From: Podochytrium sp. JEL0797
Lineage: Eukaryota > Chytridiomycota > Chytridiomycetes > Chytridiales > Chytriomycetaceae
Direction of reading: 5' to 3'
Length of the DNA stretch: 18,849 bases
Assembly (NCBI GenBank): GCA_027596195.1
Contig: JADGJG010000473.1
Span: 1 to 18,849, forward strand
Numbering within the stretch: position 1 is the stretch's first letter; every line of letters starts with the position of its first letter. Shown one piece after another: positions 1 to 7,151 of this stretch. The position numbers and the translations under genes are program-made. Under the pieces are notes generated by a model, which worked only from the letters and a program-made list of their open reading frames with translations, ran no database searches and was not told where the DNA came from.

Positions 1-194
1 TCACGGGTTCCATTCCGGCAGAGTTTGGGCAACTTGCAAGTTTGAGGCACTTGTGGTTGAATGACAATTTGTTGTCTGGGGAGGTTCCTGTCGAGTTGCG
101 GGGTTTGGTTTATCTTCGTGTTATATCCTTGGAAAATAACGCGGGATTGGTGTGCTCGTTTGAATTAGGGGAATGGGTGCGTTTCTACATTTGA
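1..194 (+). CDS. C-terminal end of an F-box/LRR family protein, cut by window edge
   Basis: The frame that starts at base 3 is open to TGA at 192-194 and encodes the last two LRRs and the conserved tail of the array family. It reads TGSIPAEFGQL, then WLNDNLLSGEVPVEL, then NNAGLVCSFE, ending near FYI. These match the C-termini of the full copies at 4274-5305 and 7152-8153 almost residue for residue, and the stop falls at the family position. The F-box and first LRRs would lie left of the window, so it is unknown whether the gene is intact. Its downstream flank resembles that of the minus-strand copy at 2988-4000. Confidence 0.75.
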   Translation, partial: TGSIPAEFGQLASLRHLWLNDNLLSGEVPVELRGLVYLRVISLENNAGLVCSFELGEWVRFYI

Positions 195-266
195 GTTCTT
201 CGAAAACAAACACTTTTCTCGTGCATTTCTCGTCACTCAAAAAAGCGATGTCAGACCCCCTCAATA
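195..266 (+). repeat. Duplicated 3' flank of an LRR gene with the first codons of a small ORF
   Basis: Directly after the LRR stop this stretch begins GAGTTCTTCGAAAA and ends in an ATG (248) followed by TCAGACCCCCTCA. The same arrangement (LRR stop, the same GAGTTCTTCGAAAA start, an A-rich spacer, then ATG and TCAGACCCCCTCA) occurs on the minus strand at 2990-2930, downstream of another family copy. Here the small ORF breaks off after about seven codons (MSDPLNR then TGA), because an LRR fragment begins at about 267. It is therefore a duplicated flank with a recombination junction. Confidence 0.7.
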
Positions 267-777
267 GATGAGCTGCAAGAATCTTGTGGAGGCGCATTTG
301 GAGGCAATTCCCTCAATGGCTCAATTCCCGATCAAATTGGAGAACTCAAGTGGGTTCAAGTCTTGAAGCTTGGCAGGAACAGACTCAGAGGACCAATTCC
401 CACAAGCCTTGGACGATTGCAGCAGCTGAAACAACTTGATATCCCCCACTACCAATTGTTTGGTCCGATTCCTCCTGAACTGGGGCTGTGCCACAAGCTC
501 GAGCTCCTCAACTTGTTGCAGAGCATGTATCTCAATGTGAGCTTACCTCCTGAGATTTGAAGTCTCTCTTCCCTTTGCCTGCTTCATCTTTACAAATCCG
601 GCCAAGTTTGGGCAACTTGCCAATTTGGAGGGGTTGTGGTTGAGTAACAATTTGTTGTTGGGGGAGGTTCCTGTCCAATTAAAGAGAATGGATCGTCTTT
701 GGCACATATCTTTGCAAAATAATGTGGGTTTGGGGTGCTTGTTTGAATTTGGGGAATGGGTAGCTTTCAATATTTGA
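267..777 (+). pseudogene. Truncated, frameshifted LRR-family fragment without F-box
   Basis: The fragment begins abruptly inside the family at the segment before the first LRR (ATGAGCTGCAAGAATCTTGT, matching MSCKNLV of the copy at 2988-4000). A frame change follows within about 60 bases. The frame LKLGRNRLRGPIPTSLGRL and then FGPIPPELGLCHKLELLNL runs from about 340 to a TGA at 558-560. The final LRRs reappear in another frame (FGQLANLEGLWLSNNLLLGE) and end at TGA 775-777, the family C-terminus. There is no F-box, at least two frame changes, and about half of LRR5 is missing. It is a dead copy joined to the duplicated flank to its left. Confidence 0.8.
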
Positions 778-1232
778 GTGTGTTGTCAACGCAAACACCT
801 GTCTTTCTACCAAAGTGATATTTCCGAGGTTGGTGACAAAGGAGGGAACGGATGCTCCCGAGGAACAAAACACATGAGAAAGATTCTGTTCAACTGCAGG
901 TAAGAACCAACCAAAAGGGGTAAGCATGCGATTTTCTTTTGAACTAGGGCATCGTAACAACTCCGAATGCAGTCTGCAGGATGGGAGCACTCACATGAAG
1001 AAAAATAATTGATGGTCTGACTTGGGATGTATCTTTTGGGATGCGGATTTGACAAACAATCTCTCTTGTGGAGTGGAGGGAAGTGAAATCATAGATTTAA
1101 CCATTCTGTATGTGCAATATTCTGCAAGTGGGAAAACAGGTTTTACCCTTTCCAGTACCCCCATCAGTGCCCATCAGACAGACACTCAAATGCTGAAAAT
1201 CACCCCCTCTCCCCTTTGGAACTAAAATAAAC
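778..1232. other. Intergenic, no gene recognised
   Basis: About 455 bp between two convergent LRR pseudogenes. Short open frames exist on both strands, but none carries a recognisable domain, convincing splice structure or resemblance to the neighbouring family. No RNA gene or mobile-element terminus was seen. Confidence 0.5.
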
Positions 1233-2283
1233 TCAATAACGGAGATGCGTTACTGCCTCCCCAAACTCAAATGAGCACATCAATCCCGCATTGCCTTGCA
1301 AATCTACTTCCTGCAGATGCTCCAATCTTGCCAACTCGGCAGGAACCTCCAATTCCTCATTGCTGTCCAAAGAGATGCGTTCAAGACGATCCAAACTCGC
1401 CAAATGCACAGGAACCTCCCCAAACAACAAATTTTTATACATCAACCCATTCAAGTTGCGGCACTGTGCAAGTTCGGGAGGACTAGACCCGAATTGAAAA
1501 GATAAAGAATTTTGAGGGCAGAGAGACTCCCAAGCTCAAGAGGTAATGGCCCATTGAGTGCAGCATTCTCGGCTAAGCTGAGGACCTCCAACCCATGGCA
1601 CGTCCCCAGTTCGGGAGGAATCGGACCAGCCAATTGGTTGTCATCCAGAAGCAGGGCTTTCAGCTGCTGCAATCTTCCAAGACTGGTGGGCATCATTCCT
1701 TCGAGTCATATTTTCTGAAGGTACAAGAGCTCAAGCGACGCAAATTGTCCAATTTCAACAGGAATTGTTCCGCTGAGTGACCAGTATCTGACATCCAACT
1801 CGACAAGATTCTTGCAGCATGGGGATGGAAGTGGAGAGAAGACGATAACCCACTCCAGTTTCTGGAGCTTGGACCACCGCATGTGGATATATTCCGTCTG
1901 GTATTGTTGAGGTGCCTTTAGGTAGAGGTGATCTTCATGTGTTGGGGTTATGGTGGCGGTGATTGGTGTTCGAGAAGTAACAAATCGGGTCATGTTCATG
2001 TGCACAAATGACGGAGTTGAAAGGCACGTCTTGAATGTTTTCGACAGTCTGCGAAGTTTCAGCACTTGTTTCAGGTGTGTTAGGTTCATGCGGGCAAACG
2101 AGGTAGTCCACAGACACGCCTTGCAGGATTTCGAGAGTCTGCGCAGCTTCCACACTTGTTTGGGGTGCACCCAACTGAGTATTCGGAGGGCAATCTCGAC
2201 GGGAAGGTCGGCGAACTCGAAGCGAGTGCTCGGAAGGTTCTCGGTTGGGTTGTGGTGGCTGATTGATTGTTGCTGATTAAAAA
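1233..2283 (-). pseudogene. Decayed F-box/LRR copy with duplicated F-box segment
   Basis: Reading from 2283 leftward, the frame gives a good F-box (FADLPVEIALRILSWVHPKQ, then VWKLRRLSK), the family linker (YLKAPQQYQTEYIHMRWSK) and the start of LRR1 (GTIPVEIGQFASLELLYL). It stops at 1706-1708. The LRRs continue in a second frame (MMPTSLGRLQQLKALLLDDN, then GPIPPELGTC) to a stop at 1451, and in a third frame to 1233. The family N-terminus with its ATG is missing, and part of the pre-LRR1 segment is deleted. The F-box C-terminal half is present twice in tandem (see 1988-2167). Several independent lesions make this a pseudogene. Its 5' flank at 2285-2507 is a repeat of 2575-2810. Confidence 0.85.
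1988..2167 (-). repeat. 90-bp tandem duplication inside the F-box
   Basis: Two in-frame 30-codon units lie back to back. The first (2167-2078) starts HPKQVWKLRRLSK and ends FARMNLT. The second (2077-1988) starts HLKQVLKLRRLSK and ends FVHMNMT. The first unit's FARMNL ending matches the copies at 2988-4000, 6038-7071 and 7152-8153. The second unit's FVHMNM ending matches the copy at 4274-5305. This suggests unequal exchange between two paralogues rather than simple slippage. Confidence 0.75.
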
Positions 2284-2284
2284 T

Positions 2285-2507
2285 CCCACTTTCTCATTTC
2301 GTCCTTCAGATAATTGAGATTGGTCCTTTTATAATTGTTCTGTGTTGAGGGGATTTTGAAAAGCCTTCCTCAAGCCTTGAACGCTACCAATACAGACACA
2401 AGCCTGAACTCAAATGGGGGGATTTGTTGTTTCAACAATTACAAAACCGAGTAAGAAAACTCGAAACCCAATGTCTTTTGCGTGAAACGTTTGATTTTTC
2501 TTCTTCC
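2285..2507 (-). repeat. 5' flank repeat, copy 2
   Basis: Read on the minus strand, this block aligns collinearly, with small gaps, to the minus strand of 2575-2810. Shared anchors are GGAAG at the start, TTTTCTTACTC, GGTTCAAGGCT or its variant GTTCAAGGCTT, a CCTCTCAA or CCCCTCAA segment, and GGGATTTTT near the end. In the other copy this block lies immediately upstream of a family start codon, so it is probably a duplicated promoter and 5' leader region. Here it leads into the F-box pseudogene at 1233-2283. Confidence 0.65.
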
Positions 2508-2565
2508 AATCAGTTTCTCTTGATGTGAGTGGTAGATCCAAAGCAGGCGGAGAATTCGAAGCCAT
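2508..2565 (-). pseudogene. Isolated N-terminal stub of an F-box/LRR gene
   Basis: The minus strand from 2565 begins ATGGCTTCGAATTCTCCGCC (MASNSPPALDLPLTSRETD). The first seven codons are the same as the start of the intact copy at 4274-5305, and the next ones resemble the start of the copy at 8577-9580. After about 19 codons the similarity stops at GGAAG, where a copy of the 5' flank repeat begins. The rest of that gene is absent. This is a rearrangement scar, not a gene. Confidence 0.75.
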
Positions 2566-2574
2566 TGGATTATG

Positions 2575-2810
2575 TCTATTAATTGAAAAAAAAATCCCGT
2601 TTTCTCACTATTCATTTTATTTGTTGTTAGTTGAGAGGATATTCAAACCTTCGTCCAGCCTTGAACCTTCCAACAATGAGAATGCCCTAAAATGTTCGTC
2701 GAGTAATTCTCGCGTTTCGCTAACCTATGATATATTCCCAAAGTGAGAAAACTGAGTAAGAAAACGCGAAAAACATGTGCCTTTGCACGACAGCGTGATC
2801 TTCTACTTCC
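2575..2810 (-). repeat. 5' flank repeat, copy 1 (promoter-proximal block)
   Basis: This is the partner of 2285-2507, read on the minus strand. It lies directly upstream of the orphan ATG at 2565 and overlaps the 3' part of the small ORF at 2720-2947. A related block, GAAACGCGAG followed by AATT and preceded by GTTTTCTCACTT, also occurs on the plus strand at about 5770-5845, upstream of the copy at 6038-7071. This supports a common, duplicated upstream region for the family. Confidence 0.6.
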
Positions 2811-2947
2811 TTGTCAGCCAGGGCAGAGTCGATTTCTTTCTGAAGGTCTTTTGCAGCAGAGGCGTCAAAGTGTGATGTGCAACAAGAAGCTTGTGTTGTC
2901 GTCGTTGTTGTGGATGCGGCGAGTGGATCGCTGAGGGGGTCTGACAT
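2720..2947 (-). CDS. Small hypothetical ORF downstream of an LRR copy
   Basis: The ORF has 75 codons and begins MSDPLSDPLAAS, then a run of six threonines, a CC pair, and an acidic, probably helical stretch (DLQKEIDSALADKEVED). Its ATG (2947) lies 40 bp past the stop of the LRR copy at 2988-4000 on the same strand. A possible 55-nt intron (GTAGAAG at about 2805 to TTACTCAG) would give a shorter C-terminus, so the 3' end is uncertain. The start and upstream spacer are duplicated at 195-266, where the ORF is broken. No known family is recognised. It may be a small gene carried with the LRR duplication unit, or a fossil fragment. Confidence 0.3.
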   Translation of the reverse strand: MSDPLSDPLAASTTTTTTQASCCTSHFDASAAKDLQKEIDSALADKEVEDHAVVQRHMFFAFSYSVFSLWEYIIG

Positions 2948-2987
2948 TATTTTGTATTGGTGCCAAAAATTGTTTTTTTCGAAGAAC

Positions 2988-4000
2988 TCAAATGAGGAAA
3001 TGCACCCCTTCCTCAAATTCAAACGAGCACTCCAATCCCGCATTGTTTTGCAAATATACTACCTGAAGATGATCCAAACTCGCCGACTCAACAGGGACCT
3101 CCCCAGACAACAAATTGTCATTCAGCCTCAAAGACGTCAAATTCGTAAGCTGCCCAAACTCGGCCGGAATGGATCCCGTGAAAGCACAACTGTTGAGAGA
3201 CAGTGATCGAAGGGCAGATAAGCTACCAAACTCAGGAGGTAAGGTCTCATTGAGAGCGGCATTGTGGGACAGGTCGAGGGATTCCAACTTGTGGCACAGC
3301 CCCAGTTCGGGAGGAATCGGACCTGACAGTCGGTTGATGCAGAGATACAGGCACTTCAGCTTTTGCAGTCTCCCAAGACTGGAGGGAATCGTGCCCCCGA
3401 GTTGGTTGGTTCGAAGGTCCAAGCCTTCAAGCGACGCGAGCTCTCCAATCTCGACAGGAATTGGCCCGCTGAGGCCGCTGTCTTGGAGACGCAACTTGAC
3501 AAGATTCTTACAGCTCATCAGGGCAATGGGGATGCAAATTGTGAGACGGCAGTTGTACCAATCCAGCGTCTTGAGCTTGGCCCAACACATGTGGATATAT
3601 GCCGTCTGGTATTGTTGAGGTGACTTCAGGTAGAGGAGATCTTCTTCTGGTGAGTCTGTGATGGTGACGATTGGTGGGTGAGACGGAACGAATCGAGCAA
3701 GTTCATGCGCGCAAACGAGGGAGTCGAAAGGCACACTTTGAAGGTTTTCGAGAGTCTGCGTAGCTTCCACGCTTGCTTGGGGTGTACCCAACTGATGATC
3801 CGGAGTGCAATCTCGACGGGAAGGTCTGCGAAGTGAGTGGGGAGGTTCTCGGTTGGGAGGGTTCGGCGATGCAGCTGCTGGCGGTTGGACTCCATGTGCA
3901 CGCAGAGGTCTTCGGGAAGAGAGTCGGATGGCGGGAGATCCGTTTCGGTGCGTGCGGGCGGCAGGGTCTTGGGATGCGACGGGGGTCGATTCGAAGCCAT
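2988..4000 (-). pseudogene. F-box/LRR family copy with one frameshift
   Basis: The ATG at 4000 starts MASNRPPSHPKTLPP in the family style. The F-box (HFADLPVEIALRIISWVHPK) follows in the same frame up to FARMNL. At about 3698 one base is missing relative to the copy at 6038-7071 (GAGCAAG against GAGCCAAG on the plus strand), and the frame changes. From there the linker (ARFVPSHPPIVTITDSPEE) and all LRRs are open in the second frame to TGA at 2988-2990. The LRRs keep the GPIPPELGLC and LNDNLLSGEVPVE signatures. A single indel in an otherwise perfect reading frame means either very recent inactivation or a base-calling error. If intact, it would be a substrate-receptor-like F-box protein in the cytosol or nucleus, since no signal peptide or membrane segment is seen. 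Confidence 0.85.
3586..3826 (-). repeat. Near-identical inverted patch, partner of 6209-6450
   Basis: The minus strand of this 241-bp segment differs from the plus strand of 6209-6450 (242 bp) by four substitutions and one missing base. It covers the F-box and the conserved linker. The flanking parts of the two genes are much more diverged. Confidence 0.85.
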
Positions 4001-4252
4001 TTTTTGAATTTTCGGCGGCGGAGAGAATCGCGTCGCGTTTTGACAAGACGGTCCGCGTCCAGGAATAATCCACCAACCGTGGAATCGAGCCAGCTTTCCT
4101 CCAACCTGGAAATGTCTCAACTTGGATGAAAACTCCTGCGCGTACGAATTTTGAATGTTGTTTAACGCTAAACAGTGGGTGTGTTGGGTGTGTGATGTTC
4201 CGCAAGTATGAAAACACGATCCAATCCCTTTTCTTAAAGGGGGTAAGCATTG

Positions 4253-4258
4253 TTTATT
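4253..4258 (-). terminator. Poly(A) signal AATAAA for the F-box/LRR gene at 4274-5305
   Basis: A minus-strand AATAAA lies 15 bp past the stop codon of the intact gene, in T/A-rich context. Confidence 0.5.
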
Positions 4259-4273
4259 TTTTCCAACGCAAAC

Positions 4274-5305
4274 TCAAATGAGGAAATGCACCCCTTTCCC
4301 GAATTCGAAGGAGCACACCAACACCCCGTTGCGTTGCAAAGATATGTTTCGAAGAAGATCCAAGCTCGCCAACTCAATAGGAACCTCTCCAGACAACAAA
4401 TTGTCATTCAACCATAACTCCCTCAAACTTGCGAGCTGCCCAAACTCTTCCGGAATGGATGCTGTGAAAGCACACCTGGACAGATCAAGATGTTGAAGGA
4501 GAGAGAGCTGTCCAAGCTCAGGAGGTAAGATCCCATTGAGCGCGACACTCCCGGCCAAGCTGAGCACCTCCAACTTGCGACACATTCCCAGTTCGGGAGG
4601 AATCGGCCCAGAAAGTCGGTTTTCGCCGAGGTATAGGCTTCTGAGATGGTGCAATCTTCCAAGACTGGTGGGAACCGCGCCTTCGAGTCGGTTGTTTCGA
4701 AGATTCAAGACTTCAAGTGACGCGAGCTCTCCAATTTCTTGAGGAATTGAGCCAGTGAGAGAGCAAAATTGAAAAGTGATTCTGACAATATGTTTGCATC
4801 TAATGAGAGCAAGGGGGATGCCAATGTTGAGACGGAGACCGTACCACGTCAGCTTCTCGATCTTGGCCCAGCGCATGTGGATATATTCCGTTTGGTATTG
4901 CTGAGGAGCTTTCAGGTAGAGGCGATCTTCTTGTGTTGCGTTTGTGGTGCTGGTGAGTATTGGTAACCCGGATGGGAGGAATCGGGCCATATTCATGTGC
5001 ACAAACGAGGTGGTTGATAAGCATGCCCTGAAGGTCTTAGAGAGTCTGCGAAGCTTCCACACTTGCGTCGGCTTTATCCAGAGAAGGATTCGGATCGCAG
5101 TCTCGACGGGAAGGTCGGTGAAGCGAGTGCGGCGGTTGTCAGTTGAGTCAAGGAGATTGAGGGCGTGGAGAGAGGGGGGGTCATGGTTGGGCTCATTCTC
5201 CACGCGGAGATCATCGGGATAAGATTTGGATGTTTGGTGACCCGTTTCGCTGCATGCGGGCGGCACGGCCGTGGGGTCCGAAGCAGGCGGAGAATTCGAA
5301 GCCAT
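4274..5305 (-). CDS. F-box/plant-type LRR protein, intact copy (343 aa)
   Basis: A single uninterrupted frame starts MASNSPPASDPTAVPP at the ATG at 5305, the start used across the family. Residues 1-60 are polar and Pro/Ser-rich. Residues 62-105 form an F-box (FTDLPVETAIRILLWIKPTQ, then LRRLSKTFRACLST). Residues 106-165 are the linker (YLKAPQQYQTEYIHMRW). From about 171 to 325 come six to seven repeats of the LxxLxLxxNxLxGxIPxELGxL type, and the protein ends in CSFEFGKGVHFLI. No signal peptide or transmembrane segment is seen. F-box proteins bind Skp1 and present substrates to an SCF ubiquitin ligase, so the LRRs would be the substrate-recognition part; that role is inferred. A 273-bp gap separates it from the next copy on the same strand, and AATAAA follows 15 bp after the stop. 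This is one of two undamaged copies in the array. Confidence 0.88.
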   Translation of the reverse strand: MASNSPPASDPTAVPPACSETGHQTSKSYPDDLRVENEPNHDPPSLHALNLLDSTDNRRTRFTDLPVETAIRILLWIKPTQVWKLRRLSKTFRACLSTTSFVHMNMARFLPSGLPILTSTTNATQEDRLYLKAPQQYQTEYIHMRWAKIEKLTWYGLRLNIGIPLALIRCKHIVRITFQFCSLTGSIPQEIGELASLEVLNLRNNRLEGAVPTSLGRLHHLRSLYLGENRLSGPIPPELGMCRKLEVLSLAGSVALNGILPPELGQLSLLQHLDLSRCAFTASIPEEFGQLASLRELWLNDNLLSGEVPIELASLDLLRNISLQRNGVLVCSFEFGKGVHFLI

Positions 5306-6037
5306 TTAATGATGGATTTTTTTTGGCGATTGTCGGGGTGAGAGAATCCTGAATCGTGTCTATAGAGCGAGTTTGTTTGTTTTCTCCTTTAGAAGGGTCG
5401 AAATGGAAAACGCGTTAAAATGTACTTTCATCTTTTTTTTCGTGCTTTTCTCAAGTTGGTCATCGAGCAAGTCCAACGCGTATGACTTTCGTCGAGTTTC
5501 TTTCGTTTCGGAGAAATGTGAGAAGCGGAAAGCAGCAAGTGGCACGGTCATTCTGGTCGGCATCAGGAAATGGGGAACTTATCGGCACATCGTGCCAAAG
5601 CTTTGTTGATGCCGGGGATGGACTGAGTTCTTTTTATCGTGGGACTGGCGAGGCTTCCAGCAAGAGCTGCGATCCACTGAGCGAAACGGAGAATGCCGTG
5701 TGTGAAAAATAAAGAGAAATATATAAAGAGAGCGTTTCATGCTCAAGCACATACCTAGAGATGGATCGCGTTTTCTCACTTGCAAAATATGGCACACATG
5801 CACACACATGAAGTACCTTTTAACTGAGGGAAACGCGAGCAATTCGGAAAATCACGTGCAGGACTTGCTCGAGCAAATGTCCACATTGAGTGTTTAGGCG
5901 GATGGAGGAGCGTTTTGTAGAATTCTATAAAAACTAGAAATAAACTGGTAACCCGCGAGCAACCCGTGAGAATCAGGGCAGCCTCATGAAGGAGGCCAAT
6001 CAAAAAACCAAAAATCAAAATTCCCACCCACTTTGGA
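5306..6037. other. Strand-switch spacer between the divergent halves of the array
   Basis: This 730-bp interval separates the minus-strand copies from the plus-strand copies and should hold both promoters. The segment just right of 5305 is distantly similar to the 5' flank block at 2575-2810 (a shared TTAAAATGT or CTAAAATGT near 5420 and 2690). The segment at 5770-5845 resembles the same block in the opposite orientation. A perfect E-box palindrome CACGTG lies at 5853-5858. One doubtful small ORF is listed separately. Confidence 0.55.
5403..5609 (+). CDS. Doubtful small ORF with signal-peptide-like start
   Basis: The ATG at 5403 opens 68 codons beginning MENALKCTFIFFFVLFSSWS, which looks like a basic-hydrophobic secretion signal ending near SKSNA. 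The rest (two Cys, Lys/Arg-rich) has no recognisable domain. An overlapping frame continues to TAA at 5712 with AATAAA across its stop, so a spliced gene spanning about 5403-5712 is conceivable, but I could not find a clean intron. The interval is also the presumed promoter region of the family, so this may be chance coding. Confidence 0.15.
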   Translation: MENALKCTFIFFFVLFSSWSSSKSNAYDFRRVSFVSEKCEKRKAASGTVILVGIRKWGTYRHIVPKLC

Positions 6038-7071
6038 TTGACTTCGGATCCCCTTGCCATGCGACAGGCACGCAACGACACTAGTCATCCGCCATCCGAA
6101 TCTCCTCCTGAAACTCTACATGTGCAGAGGGAGTCCAACCAAGGCCCTGTCTCTCTCCGATCCCTCAATCTCCACGACCCAACTGAGAAACCCGGCACTC
6201 GCTTCGCCGACCTTCCCGTCGAGATTGCACTCCGGATCATCAGTTGGGTGCACCCCAAGCAAGCGTGGAAGCTACGCAGACTCTCGAAAACCTTCAAAGT
6301 GTGCCTTTCGACTCCGTCGTTTGCACGCATGAACTTGGCTCGATTCGTTCCGTCTCACCCACCAATCGTCACCATCACAGACTCACCAGAAGAAGATCTC
6401 CTCTACATGAAGTCACCTCAACAATACCAGACGGCATATATCCACATGTGCTGGTCCAAGCTCGAAAAGCTGGATTGGGTCGTTTTCTCGTCAATGTTGA
6501 GATCCCCATTGCTCTGATGGGCTGCACGAATCTTGTCGAGTTGAATCTCGAGGACCTTGTCCTCAGCGGCTCAATTCCTGTCGAAATTAGCGAGCTCGCG
6601 TCGTTTCAAGTCGTAAACCTTCAACGCAACAGACTCGCAGGCACCATTCCCTCCAGTCTTGGAAGATTGCATCAGCTAAAACGACTTAATCTCTCCTGCA
6701 ACCAACTGTCTGGTCCAATTCCTCCCAAACTGGGGCTGTGCGGCAAGTTGGAGTTCCTCGACATGTCCGAGAATTTCACTCTCAGTGGGCCACTGCCTCG
6801 TGAACTTGGGACTCTCACCGTCCTTACGCAACTTTATCTTCACAAGTGCGCTTTCACGGGTTCCATTCCGCCAGAGTTTGGGCGGCTTGCGAGTTTGCGA
6901 TGGTTGTGGTTGCACGACAATTTGTTGTCTGGAGAGATTCCTGTCGAGTTGGCGAGCTTGGAGTGTCTTTGCCGCTTGTCTTTGCAACGCAACGTGGGAC
7001 TGGTGTGCTCGTTCGAATTTGGGGGATGGGCGTATTTGACTATATTAAACAAACGGATCATCCCTGAATAA
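6038..7071 (+). pseudogene. F-box/LRR copy with lost start codon and one frameshift
   Basis: The position of the family start reads TTG ACT TCG GAT (6038) where other copies have ATG GCT TCG AAT, so the start codon is lost. The next in-frame ATG is 6059. The F-box (FADLPVEIALRIISWVHPKQ, then AWKLRRLSKTF) and linker (SPQQYQTAYIHMCW) follow. After LEKLDW at about 6478-6500 one base is missing compared with intact copies (23 instead of 24 bases before the ATC CCC ATT segment), and the frame shifts. The complete LRR block is then open in the second frame (IPIALMGCTNLVEL to CSFEFGGW) to TAA at 7069-7071. The F-box and linker are almost identical to those of the minus-strand copy at 2988-4000. It is probably inactive, though a shorter start and an indel error cannot be excluded. 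Confidence 0.83.
6209..6450 (+). repeat. Near-identical inverted patch, partner of 3586-3826
   Basis: This 242-bp segment encodes the F-box plus linker. It matches the opposite strand of 3586-3826 with four substitutions and one indel, far above the similarity of the flanking parts of the two genes. Confidence 0.85.
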
Positions 7072-7072
7072 A
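7067..7072 (+). terminator. AATAAA overlapping the stop codon of the 6038-7071 copy
   Basis: The sequence CTGAATAAAAG places the TAA stop (7069-7071) inside a perfect poly(A) signal. The next gene starts only 80 bp downstream. Confidence 0.4.
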
Positions 7073-7151
7073 AGAAGCAAGCTTTGGCGTGATGTGTCAG
7101 TTTGAAGTGGATCCCAGCGTAGTGAAACGCAAGAAAAAGCAACCACAAAAA

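Noticed and set aside
6244..6520. Reading the second-frame ORF from 6244 as an authentic N-terminus of the LRR gene
   Set aside because: It is the out-of-frame translation of the F-box region; the true F-box lies in the other frame and the LRR frame becomes real only after about 6500.
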